A stretch of 64,000 nucleotides of DNA from Sutcliffiella horikoshii (GCF_020524325.1 NZ_JAIVKY010000013.1:1-64000), one strand, 5' to 3'; positions 43,652 through 54,516 are shown, counted from the first letter of the stretch. A program made the numbers and translations. The notes: generated from the sequence alone by a model not told the origin.

Positions 43652-44611
43652 ATGATAAAAAAAGACAGAGAAAAGCCACTCAGGTTGCTCGCGCATGAAG
43701 CGGCAATGCGAAGAATCCCCAAAACCCATCCAAAACACCCTCAAATAGAAAAAGAATTCTACCGGTTACACTATGGGTACAAAGGCGAACAAGCAATGGA
43801 CTACTTTTCATCCTTCTTACCACATGAAAATTATAAAGTTTTGCATGGACTCCGGATTCCAGACACAAAAGGCCGCCACTTCCAGATGGACTCACTCCTT
43901 ATCTCACCTACTCATTGCCTCATATTAGATTCTAAATATGTTTCAGGAAAAATGGAGTTTGATGAAGATACCGGTAGTCTGATCCGTCATAATGAAACAG
44001 GACAAGAAAGACTTGGAGACCCTTTTGCACAGCTAGCCCGTCACAAAATTCAACTCTCCTCTATCATCCAAGACCTTAAATTACCCCGATTACCTATCTA
44101 TACTCAAATCGTCATAACACATAAAAACGCTACCCTATTTAAAAAATCTCCCATCATCTTAAAAAACGTAGTCTTTCACACAAATCTCCCAACCAGAATA
44201 AAAGAAATTGATAACATCCAAACCCATACTTACTTTTCAAATAAGGACACTAACAAACTCGTCAAAACACTAATAAAAATTCATCAAGATGAGGATTTCA
44301 ACTTGATGAATCACTATGGACTTTTGCCTACTGAGTTTATTAGAGGAGTGATTTGCCCTAATTGCTCCCATGCACCTATGCATAAAACCTATCAAAGATG
44401 GGTGTGCTTAAATTGTAAGCACATAGATAGAGACCTAATAAAGCAGACCATAAAGGATTACCCTTTGCTTGGGTTTGGGAATACGGTAACAAACAGGAAG
44501 TTCAAAGAATTTATATGTCTGCATTCATCAAGTATCTCTTACAAAGAGCTCCAATCGTTAAACCTCCCCCAAAAAGGCAGCAAAAAAGCCAGAATATACT
44601 TTATTGAATAA
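43652..44611 (+). CDS. NERD-domain protein with C-terminal zinc ribbon
   Basis: The 319-residue protein has a NERD nuclease-related domain (about 40-150), with GYKGEQAMDYF, the core MDSLLISPTHCLILDSKY (the D/E-x-K of PD-(D/E)XK nucleases) and LARHKIQL, and a C-terminal zinc ribbon (CPNCSHAP and CLNCKH, about 230-250). NERD proteins are predicted to act on DNA but are poorly studied. AAAGGAG precedes the ATG. It stands alone between terminators, with a 20-bp repeat array in front. Confidence 0.85.
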   Translation: MIKKDREKPLRLLAHEAAMRRIPKTHPKHPQIEKEFYRLHYGYKGEQAMDYFSSFLPHENYKVLHGLRIPDTKGRHFQMDSLLISPTHCLILDSKYVSGKMEFDEDTGSLIRHNETGQERLGDPFAQLARHKIQLSSIIQDLKLPRLPIYTQIVITHKNATLFKKSPIILKNVVFHTNLPTRIKEIDNIQTHTYFSNKDTNKLVKTLIKIHQDEDFNLMNHYGLLPTEFIRGVICPNCSHAPMHKTYQRWVCLNCKHIDRDLIKQTIKDYPLLGFGNTVTNRKFKEFICLHSSSISYKELQSLNLPQKGSKKARIYFIE

Positions 44612-44656
44612 AAACACAAAAGATCCCCGCGAAGATAACCTCTCCCCGGGGGTCCC
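44612..44656 (-). terminator. Probable terminator between converging genes
   Basis: GGACCCCC and GCGGGGATC on the minus strand can pair, followed by TTTTGTGTTTTT. Confidence 0.5.
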
Positions 44657-44669
44657 TCAACATGGCATA

Positions 44670-44867
44670 TTACACAAACCATCTCAAATAAACAATAAAC
44701 CCAACGATAATAACTACAAACAGCGCGATATAAATGTAAGTGAGTCGTCTTACATTCCCCTCTGATTTCTTCTGATAATCGTGATCTCCATTTCCCGCTA
44801 CCTGAAGTGTTGCAAACAGTCCGCCAACCAAAACTAACACTCCTAAAACGCCTAATGCCAACATCAT
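44670..44867 (-). CDS. Small two-helix membrane protein
   Basis: The 65-residue protein has helices at about 2-24 and 42-62 joined by a polar loop (NGDHDYQKKSEGN). GGAGAGAG precedes ATG 44867. An upstream ATG at 44882 is possible but would put that site in the coding region. Function is unknown. Confidence 0.65.
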   Translation of the reverse strand: MMLALGVLGVLVLVGGLFATLQVAGNGDHDYQKKSEGNVRRLTYIYIALFVVIIVGFIVYLRWFV

Positions 44868-45108
44868 ATGCTCTCTCTCCATTCAAAAACTTCTCTACAC
44901 TTTGAACGGTATCCTAAAACTGAAGGCTTTTCAATTAAACTACCTTATTGCTCCCTCCATAGTCCAAACCTCCCATACAGCATGCCACCCCTTACGTTAT
45001 ACTGATAAAATACATAATTTGTATAAATCACTAGGATACGGTTTGAACAATTCCAAATTAAGGTATTAAATGTAAGTAAGTTTCCGTAGAAAGGATAGGG
45101 GCAACATT

Positions 45109-45309
45109 ATGGAACGTTTTCTTAGTACCATTCAAACCTTTTTCTTCATGATTCTATTTTTAGCAATAACTATCATTACAGGAATTTCGTCATTTGATTT
45201 TTTCAAGGACGGTAGCATTCTTTATGGGCTTGCGCTAGGCGTGCTATGCCTATTCTCCGTAGGTTTTGTGTGGTTATCCATTAGTAGTTTACTATCTAAA
45301 AAGGATTAG
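45109..45309 (+). CDS. Small two-helix membrane protein
   Basis: The 66-residue protein is almost wholly hydrophobic, with two helices (about 6-27 and 36-58). AAAGGATAGGGG precedes the ATG. It is 15 bases upstream of the next gene and likely co-transcribed with it. Confidence 0.65.
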   Translation: MERFLSTIQTFFFMILFLAITIITGISSFDFFKDGSILYGLALGVLCLFSVGFVWLSISSLLSKKD

Positions 45310-45324
45310 AAAGGAGACATATAT

Positions 45325-46122
45325 ATGGGGTTTGTCGCTGTTATGGCTTTAATCTTCACCGTCCCTTTCATCTGGCTCGCATGGTCGGCCATAGATGTAG
45401 GGAATGGAAAAAGAGAAAAGATAGATTGGAAAAAACCTAGTATTCTGCTATTCATCATAATAGCTCTCGTAGGTGCGATGAATTATTACTTTTATCACAC
45501 CTATCAACTGCCCTTTTGGCCAAACTTTTTTGAAGGCATAGTAGGGCTTACCGTTACTGGGGCTATTGTACTCATCATAGCGATCGTCAATATTATTGTC
45601 AGCATCACGCATAAAGGAGCGCCAAAATCTGTTCATAATCCCAAAGCGGTGTGGGCCTTTGCTGGTATATTAGGAGTTGCCTTCTTATTATTATTTTCGT
45701 GGGTCTACCCTACCGCTCAAAAAGCTGCCTATGTTCACAAAATCGAAACAGCCATGCATGCACTAGCAGAATCTGAAACAGATAAAGAAATTACCGTTCT
45801 TTTCATGAACTCGGAGAAAAATTGCGTCAGGCGCAGGACGCAGAGTTGTTCAGATGAAGGATACCAAAACTACTTCTTTGTAAAAAATAACTTAGAGGAA
45901 GAAAAAGAGGTTCAGGTCCGGATCCGTGCACTGAACGCCGAGCAGGAAGAGCTAAAAGTCGTAGATTCCAACATCATGACCCTTGGCGCAGGCGAACTGA
46001 GACTAGTGGAAACCGAAGAAACAAACGATAAAACAAGTATCTGGAGCAAGTCTACCTTCGAAACAGATTACCAAACTTATTATTACGAATATATGTATCG
46101 ATTCCGAGACATTTCGGAGTAA
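45325..46122 (+). CDS. Membrane protein with extracellular domain, unknown function
   Basis: The 265-residue protein has four membrane helices (about 2-20, 33-52, 62-88 and 105-126) and then a soluble domain (about 135-265) with two cysteines in ENCVRRRTQSC that could form a disulfide. AAAGGAG precedes the ATG. No family is recognised. It forms a two-gene unit with the small membrane gene before it. Confidence 0.65.
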   Translation: MGFVAVMALIFTVPFIWLAWSAIDVGNGKREKIDWKKPSILLFIIIALVGAMNYYFYHTYQLPFWPNFFEGIVGLTVTGAIVLIIAIVNIIVSITHKGAPKSVHNPKAVWAFAGILGVAFLLLFSWVYPTAQKAAYVHKIETAMHALAESETDKEITVLFMNSEKNCVRRRTQSCSDEGYQNYFFVKNNLEEEKEVQVRIRALNAEQEELKVVDSNIMTLGAGELRLVETEETNDKTSIWSKSTFETDYQTYYYEYMYRFRDISE

Positions 46123-46130
46123 TAAATTTA

Positions 46131-46165
46131 AGCCAATCGCCTAACAATGACGATTGGCTTTTTTA
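46131..46165 (+). terminator. Terminator of the two-gene membrane unit
   Basis: AAGCCAATCG and CGATTGGCTT with a short loop, followed by TTTTTT. Confidence 0.88.
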
Positions 46166-46224
46166 TCTCCTTAAAGGTATTAAATTCCAATTAAAAGGCA
46201 TCTTAATTATTGGCGACGAACCCA

Positions 46225-46307
46225 AATAATATTAATTTCAGAATATTATTGAAAATTAGGTGCATATTTCTTTTTATTCTGCTGATTATTTATTATAATT
46301 ACAATGT
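46225..46307 (+). promoter_or_regulatory. Likely katG control region
   Basis: AATAATATT (46225-46233) and AATATTATT (46242-46250) form a perfect inverted repeat. Further on, TATAAT (46294-46299) lies in TTATTATAATTACAATG, which partly resembles the PerR box TTATAATNATTATAA. PerR control of katG would be expected from other Bacillus species, but the match is incomplete. Confidence 0.45.
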
Positions 46308-46359
46308 AAGAATTGATGTTGTCTCATTTTGTAGTTTCGTACGTTGTAAGGCAAGATAG

Positions 46360-48588
<2,229 letters not shown>

Positions 48589-48591
48589 TAC

Positions 48592-48636
48592 AAAAAAGCC
48601 AGATGGAGATTAAACCCTTCATCTGGCTTTTCTTTT
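48592..48636. terminator. Terminator between katG and the GNAT gene
   Basis: AAAAGCCAGATG and CATCTGGCTTTT form a stem between converging genes, with T-runs on both sides. Confidence 0.88.
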
Positions 48637-49093
48637 ATTCAGCGGTCTTTTTTTCATATAGCTTAATCGAGCTGCCGCCTGGTCCATATGCGATTCCGCT
48701 ATTTTTCCAGCCGTATCTCTCATAATAGTCATCTAAATCTGTTGTTAGGTATAGGTTCTCATACCCTTTTTCAGCCGCCACGGTTAATCCATGCTCCAAA
48801 AGCTTGGCACCTATCCCCTTCCCTCTATGCTCCTCTGCGACATAAAGGCAAGCCAACCATGGACACAAGTCCTGACGGCTATTTATATCATTTCTTAAGA
48901 TCGCATACGTACCAATGATTTCATCACCTTCAACTGCCACATAAAACCGTGGTATATCAGAAGAGGTTGTAGCAGAATGGAGGATTGCATCTTCATAGAA
49001 CTTAAAATTCTCCTCGCTCCCCCATTGCTGCCAAAAAACTTGGATGGCCTTCTCCAATAGTTGATTCTTGTTTCTTAGTTCGATAATTTGCAT
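48635..49093 (-). CDS. GNAT-family N-acetyltransferase
   Basis: The 152-residue protein has the acetyl-CoA-binding segment CLYVAEEHRGKGIGAKLLEHG (motif A, R/Q-x-x-G-x-G/A) near 87-107 and the later YERYGWKNSG strand typical of the fold. The substrate is not evident. The start is an ATG with no strong ribosome site visible upstream. It lies 30 bases after the GntR gene on the same strand. Confidence 0.82.
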   Translation of the reverse strand: MQIIELRNKNQLLEKAIQVFWQQWGSEENFKFYEDAILHSATTSSDIPRFYVAVEGDEIIGTYAILRNDINSRQDLCPWLACLYVAEEHRGKGIGAKLLEHGLTVAAEKGYENLYLTTDLDDYYERYGWKNSGIAYGPGGSSIKLYEKKTAE

Positions 49094-49123
49094 TGTTATG
49101 CTCCGTTGGAAAGTATAGTATTG

Positions 49124-49795
49124 CTATTCCACGCTATCTTTTTGCTCCGCATAGAACTCATCAATCGCACGAAGCCAGTTTGTGCGAGCTATTTTAGCAG
49201 CCGTTTCTGCATCTCGATTCTCAAATGCTTTTAGCATGGACTCGTGTTCTTCTATTGAAGCACCTGTCAGTATAATGGACTGATGAAAATAGAGACGCAG
49301 AACATGTGCCTGGAGATTTGATACTGAGTTAGCCAGATAAGGGTTCTGTGCACTCTCTACAATAATGTTATGGAATTGCTCATCCTGCTTTAAAGCAGAA
49401 TAAAAGTCTCCTTTTTTTATGGCATGAGCGAACGCAGTATTAATCTCTCGTAATGTATCGATGGCATCTTCGGTAATTAAGGGGGTTGCAAGTTCCGCCG
49501 CTAACGCCTCTAAAGCCCCTAATGGAGGCAAAATTTTCGTTATGTCTTCTTTATTTACAGAGGTGACTTGCGTGCCTACCCCTGGAAACATTTCCACTAA
49601 CCCTTGAACATTCAAAAGTTGCAGGGCTTCTCGTATAGGCGTTCTGCTAACACCTAAAGCTTGTGCAAGTTCCGCATCATTCAGCTTTTCTTTCGGTTGA
49701 AGCGTTCCGTCGATGATCCACTCCTGGATTTGAGAAAAGGCGCGCTTTTTTGCAGATACACGAGTGGGTGATGAATAGTTGGAAGGTATGGGCAT
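49124..49795 (-). CDS. GntR-family regulator, FCD (FadR) subfamily
   Basis: The 223-residue protein has an N-terminal winged helix (about 12-75, with LGVSRTPIREALQLL) and an all-helical FCD ligand-binding domain (about 85-215) with the metal-binding Asp/His positions (DEQFH near 140). AAAGGTGG nine bases upstream sets ATG 49795. It is divergent from brnQ, and the shared gap carries a large inverted repeat, so it probably controls itself and brnQ in response to a small acid. Confidence 0.85.
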   Translation of the reverse strand: MPIPSNYSSPTRVSAKKRAFSQIQEWIIDGTLQPKEKLNDAELAQALGVSRTPIREALQLLNVQGLVEMFPGVGTQVTSVNKEDITKILPPLGALEALAAELATPLITEDAIDTLREINTAFAHAIKKGDFYSALKQDEQFHNIIVESAQNPYLANSVSNLQAHVLRLYFHQSIILTGASIEEHESMLKAFENRDAETAAKIARTNWLRAIDEFYAEQKDSVE

Positions 49796-49887
49796 TATGA
49801 TCAACCACCTTTATAAATTTCACAACAAAACATTGAGTCAATTAAAAGTTATCTATTAAAAGTGTATAGTAATCTGCTTTTAAATAC

Positions 49888-49968
49888 AATATATTGCATT
49901 TAACTAGTCGACGTAATATATTGCATAAATATTTTGCATGTGTTATCTTGTGGTATGCAATATATTAC
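49888..49968. promoter_or_regulatory. Operator region between gntR and brnQ
   Basis: GTAATATATTGCATA (49913-49927) and its exact complement TATGCAATATATTAC (49954-49968) form a 15-bp inverted repeat with a 26-base centre. A third half, AATATATTGCAT, lies at 49888-49899. Such repeats in a divergent promoter are probable GntR operator sites. Confidence 0.7.
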
Positions 49969-50038
49969 CTTACTAAAATAATTTTCTATATATTTATGTG
50001 AGAGCAGCCAGATCATGAAACCATCAGGAGGACTTAAG

Positions 50039-51391
50039 ATGACAAACAAAATGCCTTTTTCATTTGTACTAGCCATTGGTTTTATGCTTTTTGCATTATT
50101 CTTCGGTGCGGGAAATCTAATATTCCCAGCCATGCTAGGTCAATCCGCAGGGACGAATATTTGGTCTGCTAATGCGGGCTTTATCGTAACTGGTGTTGGC
50201 TTACCTTTGCTTGGTGTACTGGCTTTAGGCTATTCAGGGAAAAGCGATCTTCAGTCCTTAGCGAGCAGGGTACACCCTGTTTTCGGACTTGTCTTTACCG
50301 TGATTTTGTATCTAGCCATTGGACCTCTTTTTGCCATCCCGAGAACGGGAACTGCTTCCTTTGAAATGGGAATCAGACCGTTCTTATCAGAAGAAAGCAG
50401 TAGCCTTGGGTTATTAATTTTCACCATTCTATTTTTTGGCATTACCGTATTCTTTTCTTTGAAATCTACTAAAATAGTGGACATTGTAGGAAAAGTTTTA
50501 ACACCCCTATTACTTATTTTCATAGGGATTTTAATTGCCACGGCATTTATTTTCCCAATTGGAAGCTTCCAGGCTCCTACAGAAAATTACGTTGATGGTT
50601 CCTTCTTCAAAGGATTCCAAGAAGGCTATCTGACAATGGATGCCCTTGCTGCCTTTGTATTCGGTATCGTTGTCATCAATGCTGTTAAAGCAAAAGGTGC
50701 GACAACAAAGAAGGAAATCATGATCGCTGTCACGAAAGCAGGCAGTATTGCGGCAGGACTTCTTGCCATCATCTATACTTCCCTATCCTATATTGGAGCT
50801 TCAAGTGTGGAAGCACTAGGATTATTAGAAAATGGAGGCGCGGTTCTATCTGGTGCATCCAATCACTTCTTTGGCGCTTACGGTGGATTATTGCTTAGCT
50901 TAATCGTTATTGGCGCTTGTTTAACAACAAGTATCGGTCTTATCATATCTTGTTCTTCCTATTTTAATAAACTGTTGCCAAACGTTTCTTACAAAACTTT
51001 TGTCATTGTCTTATCTACAATCAGTGCCATTTTTGCAAACGTAGGCTTAACTCAATTGATTGCCGTATCCGTACCGGTGTTAGTTGCAATCTACCCATTT
51101 GTTGTCTGCTTGATGGCCTTAACATTCTTACATTCATTCTTTAACGGAAGAAAAGAAGTGTATCAAGGAAGCATGATTTTTACTTCCATTGTGGCATTCT
51201 CTGATGCGTTGAAGGCAGCAGGTATGAGCATTGTAACGGTTGAAGATCTTTTTGCTACGATCCTTCCTTTATATGAAGTAGGGTTAGGTTGGATTTTCCC
51301 GGCGATTATCGGTGGATTGTTAGGGTTTATTTGGGGGAAGGTTAAAAAAGAACACCCACAACGTGTACAGCTTGAGAGGGAAGCAAGTTAA
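50039..51391 (+). CDS. brnQ: Branched-chain amino acid carrier BrnQ
   Basis: Sodium- or proton-coupled importer of leucine, isoleucine and valine. The 450-residue protein has about 12 membrane helices and the family signature ALFFGAGNLIFPAMLGQSAG at its first helix. AGGAGG seven bases upstream sets ATG 50039. An ATG at 50015 lacks a site. The gene marks the left border of the accessory island. Confidence 0.9.
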   Translation: MTNKMPFSFVLAIGFMLFALFFGAGNLIFPAMLGQSAGTNIWSANAGFIVTGVGLPLLGVLALGYSGKSDLQSLASRVHPVFGLVFTVILYLAIGPLFAIPRTGTASFEMGIRPFLSEESSSLGLLIFTILFFGITVFFSLKSTKIVDIVGKVLTPLLLIFIGILIATAFIFPIGSFQAPTENYVDGSFFKGFQEGYLTMDALAAFVFGIVVINAVKAKGATTKKEIMIAVTKAGSIAAGLLAIIYTSLSYIGASSVEALGLLENGGAVLSGASNHFFGAYGGLLLSLIVIGACLTTSIGLIISCSSYFNKLLPNVSYKTFVIVLSTISAIFANVGLTQLIAVSVPVLVAIYPFVVCLMALTFLHSFFNGRKEVYQGSMIFTSIVAFSDALKAAGMSIVTVEDLFATILPLYEVGLGWIFPAIIGGLLGFIWGKVKKEHPQRVQLEREAS

Positions 51392-51453
51392 TTTTTAATA
51401 CAGAAAAGACTCAACCATAATCGGTTGTTCAAGTGCATTAAAGTTGGTAACTA

Positions 51454-51487
51454 GAAAACCCGTTAAAATCAAGGAATAACGGGTTTT
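51454..51487 (+). terminator. Terminator of brnQ
   Basis: AAAACCCGTTA and TAACGGGTTTT with an 11-base loop, followed by T and GG. Confidence 0.85.
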
Positions 51488-51504
51488 TGGCACTATATAT
51501 AAGT

Positions 51505-51574
51505 TACATTAGTGTTGGTAACTAATTTTAGATTAATAATCGGACTTAACATTAATGTTGGTAACTAATTTTAG
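51505..51574. repeat. Direct repeats, possible Tn7-like transposon end
   Basis: The 26-base sequence beginning ACATTA(G/A)TGTTGGTAAC and continuing TAATTTTAG occurs at 51505 and 51549, 44 bp apart with one difference. Shorter copies of TTGGTAAC lie at 51443 and TGGTAAC at 51576. They lie between brnQ and a TnsD-type gene. Tn7-like ends consist of repeated roughly 20-bp TnsB sites next to a terminal TGT. No matching inverted end was found to the right. Confidence 0.6.
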
Positions 51575-51582
51575 TGGTGGTA

Positions 51583-52093
51583 ACAGCACTTTTAGGAATC
51601 GCCATTGACACATCTCTTACTTGTGAAACCGCCCTTAACTATTGTAAAGAAAATAAATATAAACACATTTATCTGTGGACAATCAGGATATTAAATACGG
51701 ATCTCATTTATTTACCAACCACTCAAAATGTTAATAAGATAAGTAAAAAAGACCTTCTTTGTTGCTCTCTAATATCAAACATTAATCTTCCCACTCTAGG
51801 CAATAAAGATAGTTTCTTTCATGTTTCTGATAATGTGATGTATTCTTTTAGTTATCCAGCCTAGATGCCGGATAACCCATCCTTTAGAAGCAGCCTTATT
51901 ATCATGGACTTGAATAAACGGTTTATAATTTTACTAGTTCCTTGTCCCGCCATCTGTTACGGGGTAATAATTAAAGTAGTACAAAATAGAGAGAAACGAT
52001 TGGATTAGGAATAATTTCTGATTGAAAATGAGGGTGGACTGATATTTGAAATACGATTTTATTTTAATTGTAGGAATTGGTCCTAACTTCATC
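51583..52093. other. Gap with no supported gene
   Basis: AT-rich sequence. One open frame on the plus strand (GTG 51574 to 51864, 96 codons) begins inside the direct repeats, lacks a ribosome site and resembles nothing known. A 21-codon frame (52047-52109) follows GAGGGTGG, again without recognised similarity. Neither is called as a gene. Confidence 0.5.
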
Positions 52094-52123
52094 AAAAAAG
52101 ACAAGTAATATATTTCACTTGTC
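52094..52123 (-). terminator. Terminator of the tnsD-like unit
   Basis: On the minus strand GACAAGT pairs with ACTTGTC around a 10-base loop, followed by TTTTTT. Confidence 0.8.
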
Positions 52124-52131
52124 TTAAGTAA

Positions 52132-52305
52132 CTATTTTAATTTTTCATCAAGTTTAGTGTCCATAGCATCTAAGTAAAGTAGCATTTCGTAAAGGTCATT
52201 GAATATGTTATCCACCTTATACTGTTCATCGTTCTTAATAGAGTTTAATATGAGAAGGACTTTTTGTTTTAACTCAATTACAGACAATTTATCAAGTATG
52301 TCCAA
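52132..52305 (-). CDS. 57-residue helical protein encoded behind the TnsD-like gene
   Basis: A TTG at 52305 is preceded by AAGAGGTGAT with good spacing and opens 57 codons beginning MDILDKLSVIELKQKVLL and ending KLDEKLK. The protein is predicted helical and strongly charged. It starts 27 bases after the TnsD-like stop and ends 9 bases before an intrinsic terminator, so both genes form one transcript. No family is recognised. Confidence 0.7.
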   Translation of the reverse strand: MDILDKLSVIELKQKVLLILNSIKNDEQYKVDNIFNDLYEMLLYLDAMDTKLDEKLK

Positions 52306-52332
52306 AAGTTTATCACCTCTTTAATTTCCACA

Positions 52333-54180
52333 CTATAATTTATATGATGCGATTATCTCGCTAGTAATAAACTGTTTATGTTTATTGGCATATTTAGGTT
52401 TTAATCCTGCCTTTCGTATAACCTCCCACTCTTTAACAACGCTTTCGCTTAGCGTTAGTTTTTTTACAGCTTCTTTAATCCTTCTCATTTGGAATTGCTC
52501 TATGCTTTCTAAACTATTTTCCAGAAGCAACTTAGTTTTCGGTAACTTATGCATATATTTGTATAATAAATTTATTCTCCCCATTCTTCTCCCTATCTCA
52601 TTTTTTGTAACACGTTGTATTTTTAGTTCATTTAAAATATCTTTAACTATGGACTTTGCTAGTTCGGCTAACTGTATATCACGCTGCTCCCAGTCAATTA
52701 TGGATTCTTTATTTTTTCTCCTAATCTTTTGGGGAGAATGTTCTTTAAGCCATTCTTTATCATTCCTATATAACCACATGTAGAGATTTGATTTATTTTT
52801 TCTTAGTTCTGAAATTGAAAGACCCGCATTAATTAATTTCAGCCATTGTTGCTTATATTCTTGCTTTTTATCACATGATAAAAACTCAGCATGATTATTT
52901 ATCTGAGTATCTTTTTGCCATTGATTTATTACAGTTTTCGGGTCTACACCCAACAACTCTGCTTTTTTTCTTAAAGATAAATCACTCTGGTTGATTTCCT
53001 TTAGTTTTTCCCTCCATACATCACCAAATTCTTTTATTCTTCCAATACGATGTCGGTCTTCTGGAACAATATCAGGTCCTTTCCTCGAATAAGAAAAACC
53101 ACATGAACATCTGAAAGTTCCTACTGGTTGAGAGGATTTGCTATCCCTTGTAATTTTAACAGTCGTAATTTTATCCTCCTTATAATGTTCCGCTCCTTTG
53201 TTTAGACATGGCCATGGACCCACACCAAAAGGATTATAATCGCCGATGTTCATTTTTGTTAATAGGGATTCTACTGTTTCTCCTAAAAAGCTAATAAGTA
53301 ATATATGTCTCAGGGGGTGGCAAGATCCTCTAGGTTTTCTTAGTACTTTATGTAGCCAGGTATCCTCTGCTCCGATACTAATATTACTTTTCCATTCCTT
53401 CAAAACATTATCACCATAGTAAATAGTGAAAGAAGGTATTAATTTATCCCATCTAATATTTCCAGATAAAGTTAAAAGCTCCATTTCTCTAAGTTTGCTT
53501 ACATAAAACACCCTTAATTTTTCCGGAGTTAATGCAGTAAATCTAGGTTCTAGGAGAGCATAGCTTTGTTCTGCCACAGTTAGAAGATGATTAAAATCAT
53601 CTCCACTATAGGCAGTCCTATTTGAGTCATTAATTTCGATGCTATTATCTAATGTAAATAAGCTATGCTTATTAGTTCTTTTTCTTAAATCAACCGTTGA
53701 CTTTATTAAGAATTTTTTGTGAATATGACATACTAAGACCCCATCTAATTGATGTGTTCTGTGCCAATATGCTTCCCCATACATTTTCGTTTCAAATTTA
53801 ACACAGTCTTCACAATAATAAAGACTTTGTTTACTTTTAATACTACTTGCAGTTCTTCCTAACAGCATATACAAATCTGATCCTTTTCCATTTACCATTT
53901 TATTAATTAGAGTTGTATATCTGTTTATTGGAATCCAAGGCTTGTAATAAGGTAATATTGTATGGTTATTAATAATATCATTAGATGTAAAGGAATGGTG
54001 AGGAAGGTTATTTAATAAGTTTGAAATACTAGATGGAAAAAATAAAGTGGAACAAATTGTACTTGATCCAAAACTCTCATTTAATGAATGTTTGAAATTT
54101 TCGTTTCCTGAATATTGGTGATATCTTGCTATCACACTATAAAGTAATTCATCTTCATATAACTTAGGAAAGAAGAGCAT
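52333..54180 (-). CDS. TnsD/TniQ-family transposon target-site protein
   Basis: TnsD proteins bind a chromosomal attachment site and guide a Tn7-like transposition complex. The 615-residue protein has the N-terminal TniQ domain (about 1-170) with a CCCH zinc finger (C123, C126, C151, H154; YYCEDC then VCHIH), the family segment HPLRHILLISFLG near 288-300, a second cysteine cluster (C325, C358, C360), and at least one helix-turn-helix (about 400-423, KKAELLGVDPKTVINQW). AAGGAG sets the ATG. TnsA, TnsB and TnsC are absent nearby, and the upstream 330 bases hold only a decayed frame, so this is a remnant or an orphan. Base composition is more AT-rich than in the flanking core genes. Confidence 0.88.
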   Translation of the reverse strand: MLFFPKLYEDELLYSVIARYHQYSGNENFKHSLNESFGSSTICSTLFFPSSISNLLNNLPHHSFTSNDIINNHTILPYYKPWIPINRYTTLINKMVNGKGSDLYMLLGRTASSIKSKQSLYYCEDCVKFETKMYGEAYWHRTHQLDGVLVCHIHKKFLIKSTVDLRKRTNKHSLFTLDNSIEINDSNRTAYSGDDFNHLLTVAEQSYALLEPRFTALTPEKLRVFYVSKLREMELLTLSGNIRWDKLIPSFTIYYGDNVLKEWKSNISIGAEDTWLHKVLRKPRGSCHPLRHILLISFLGETVESLLTKMNIGDYNPFGVGPWPCLNKGAEHYKEDKITTVKITRDSKSSQPVGTFRCSCGFSYSRKGPDIVPEDRHRIGRIKEFGDVWREKLKEINQSDLSLRKKAELLGVDPKTVINQWQKDTQINNHAEFLSCDKKQEYKQQWLKLINAGLSISELRKNKSNLYMWLYRNDKEWLKEHSPQKIRRKNKESIIDWEQRDIQLAELAKSIVKDILNELKIQRVTKNEIGRRMGRINLLYKYMHKLPKTKLLLENSLESIEQFQMRRIKEAVKKLTLSESVVKEWEVIRKAGLKPKYANKHKQFITSEIIASYKL

Positions 54181-54263
54181 AATTTACTCCTTAAATTAGA
54201 ATATGCTCATTGTTCCCACAACATATCGTTTTGAATCTCCTCATAAAACTTACTTTGAGGTTT

Positions 54264-54516
54264 TTATACGTTTCTCTCAAACAGGACATTAATTTCATCT
54301 TGAAATGTTTCATATATTTTCGTGCAATCCTCCATTTTTAACCCTTTAGGCATATAGAATTCAAACTATCTATCATATCCATCTTTCCATGCCCATCGAG
54401 AACTTTCTCCTACTAGAAGTTGTATCTTTGTGATATACATATTTACTTCCTGTTTTAAAATTTGCCTTTTCTAGTACTAATAGAGGTTTGTATAACTCAG
54501 GAAAACTTATTGACAT
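54264..54516 (-). pseudogene. Decayed reading frame upstream of the TnsD-like gene
   Basis: On the minus strand, ATG 54516 opens 47 codons (MSISFPELYKPLLVLEKANF at the start). A +1/-1 frame change and a stop codon separate this from further coding-like sequence (SSRWAWKDGYDR, then FEFYMPKGLKMEDC to a stop at 54264). The pieces read like one broken gene. Its place before tnsD suggests a lost transposition gene, but no similarity is recognised. Confidence 0.4.

Noticed and set aside
51574-51864. 96-codon frame past brnQ
   Set aside because: It starts in the direct repeats, has no ribosome site and resembles no known protein.
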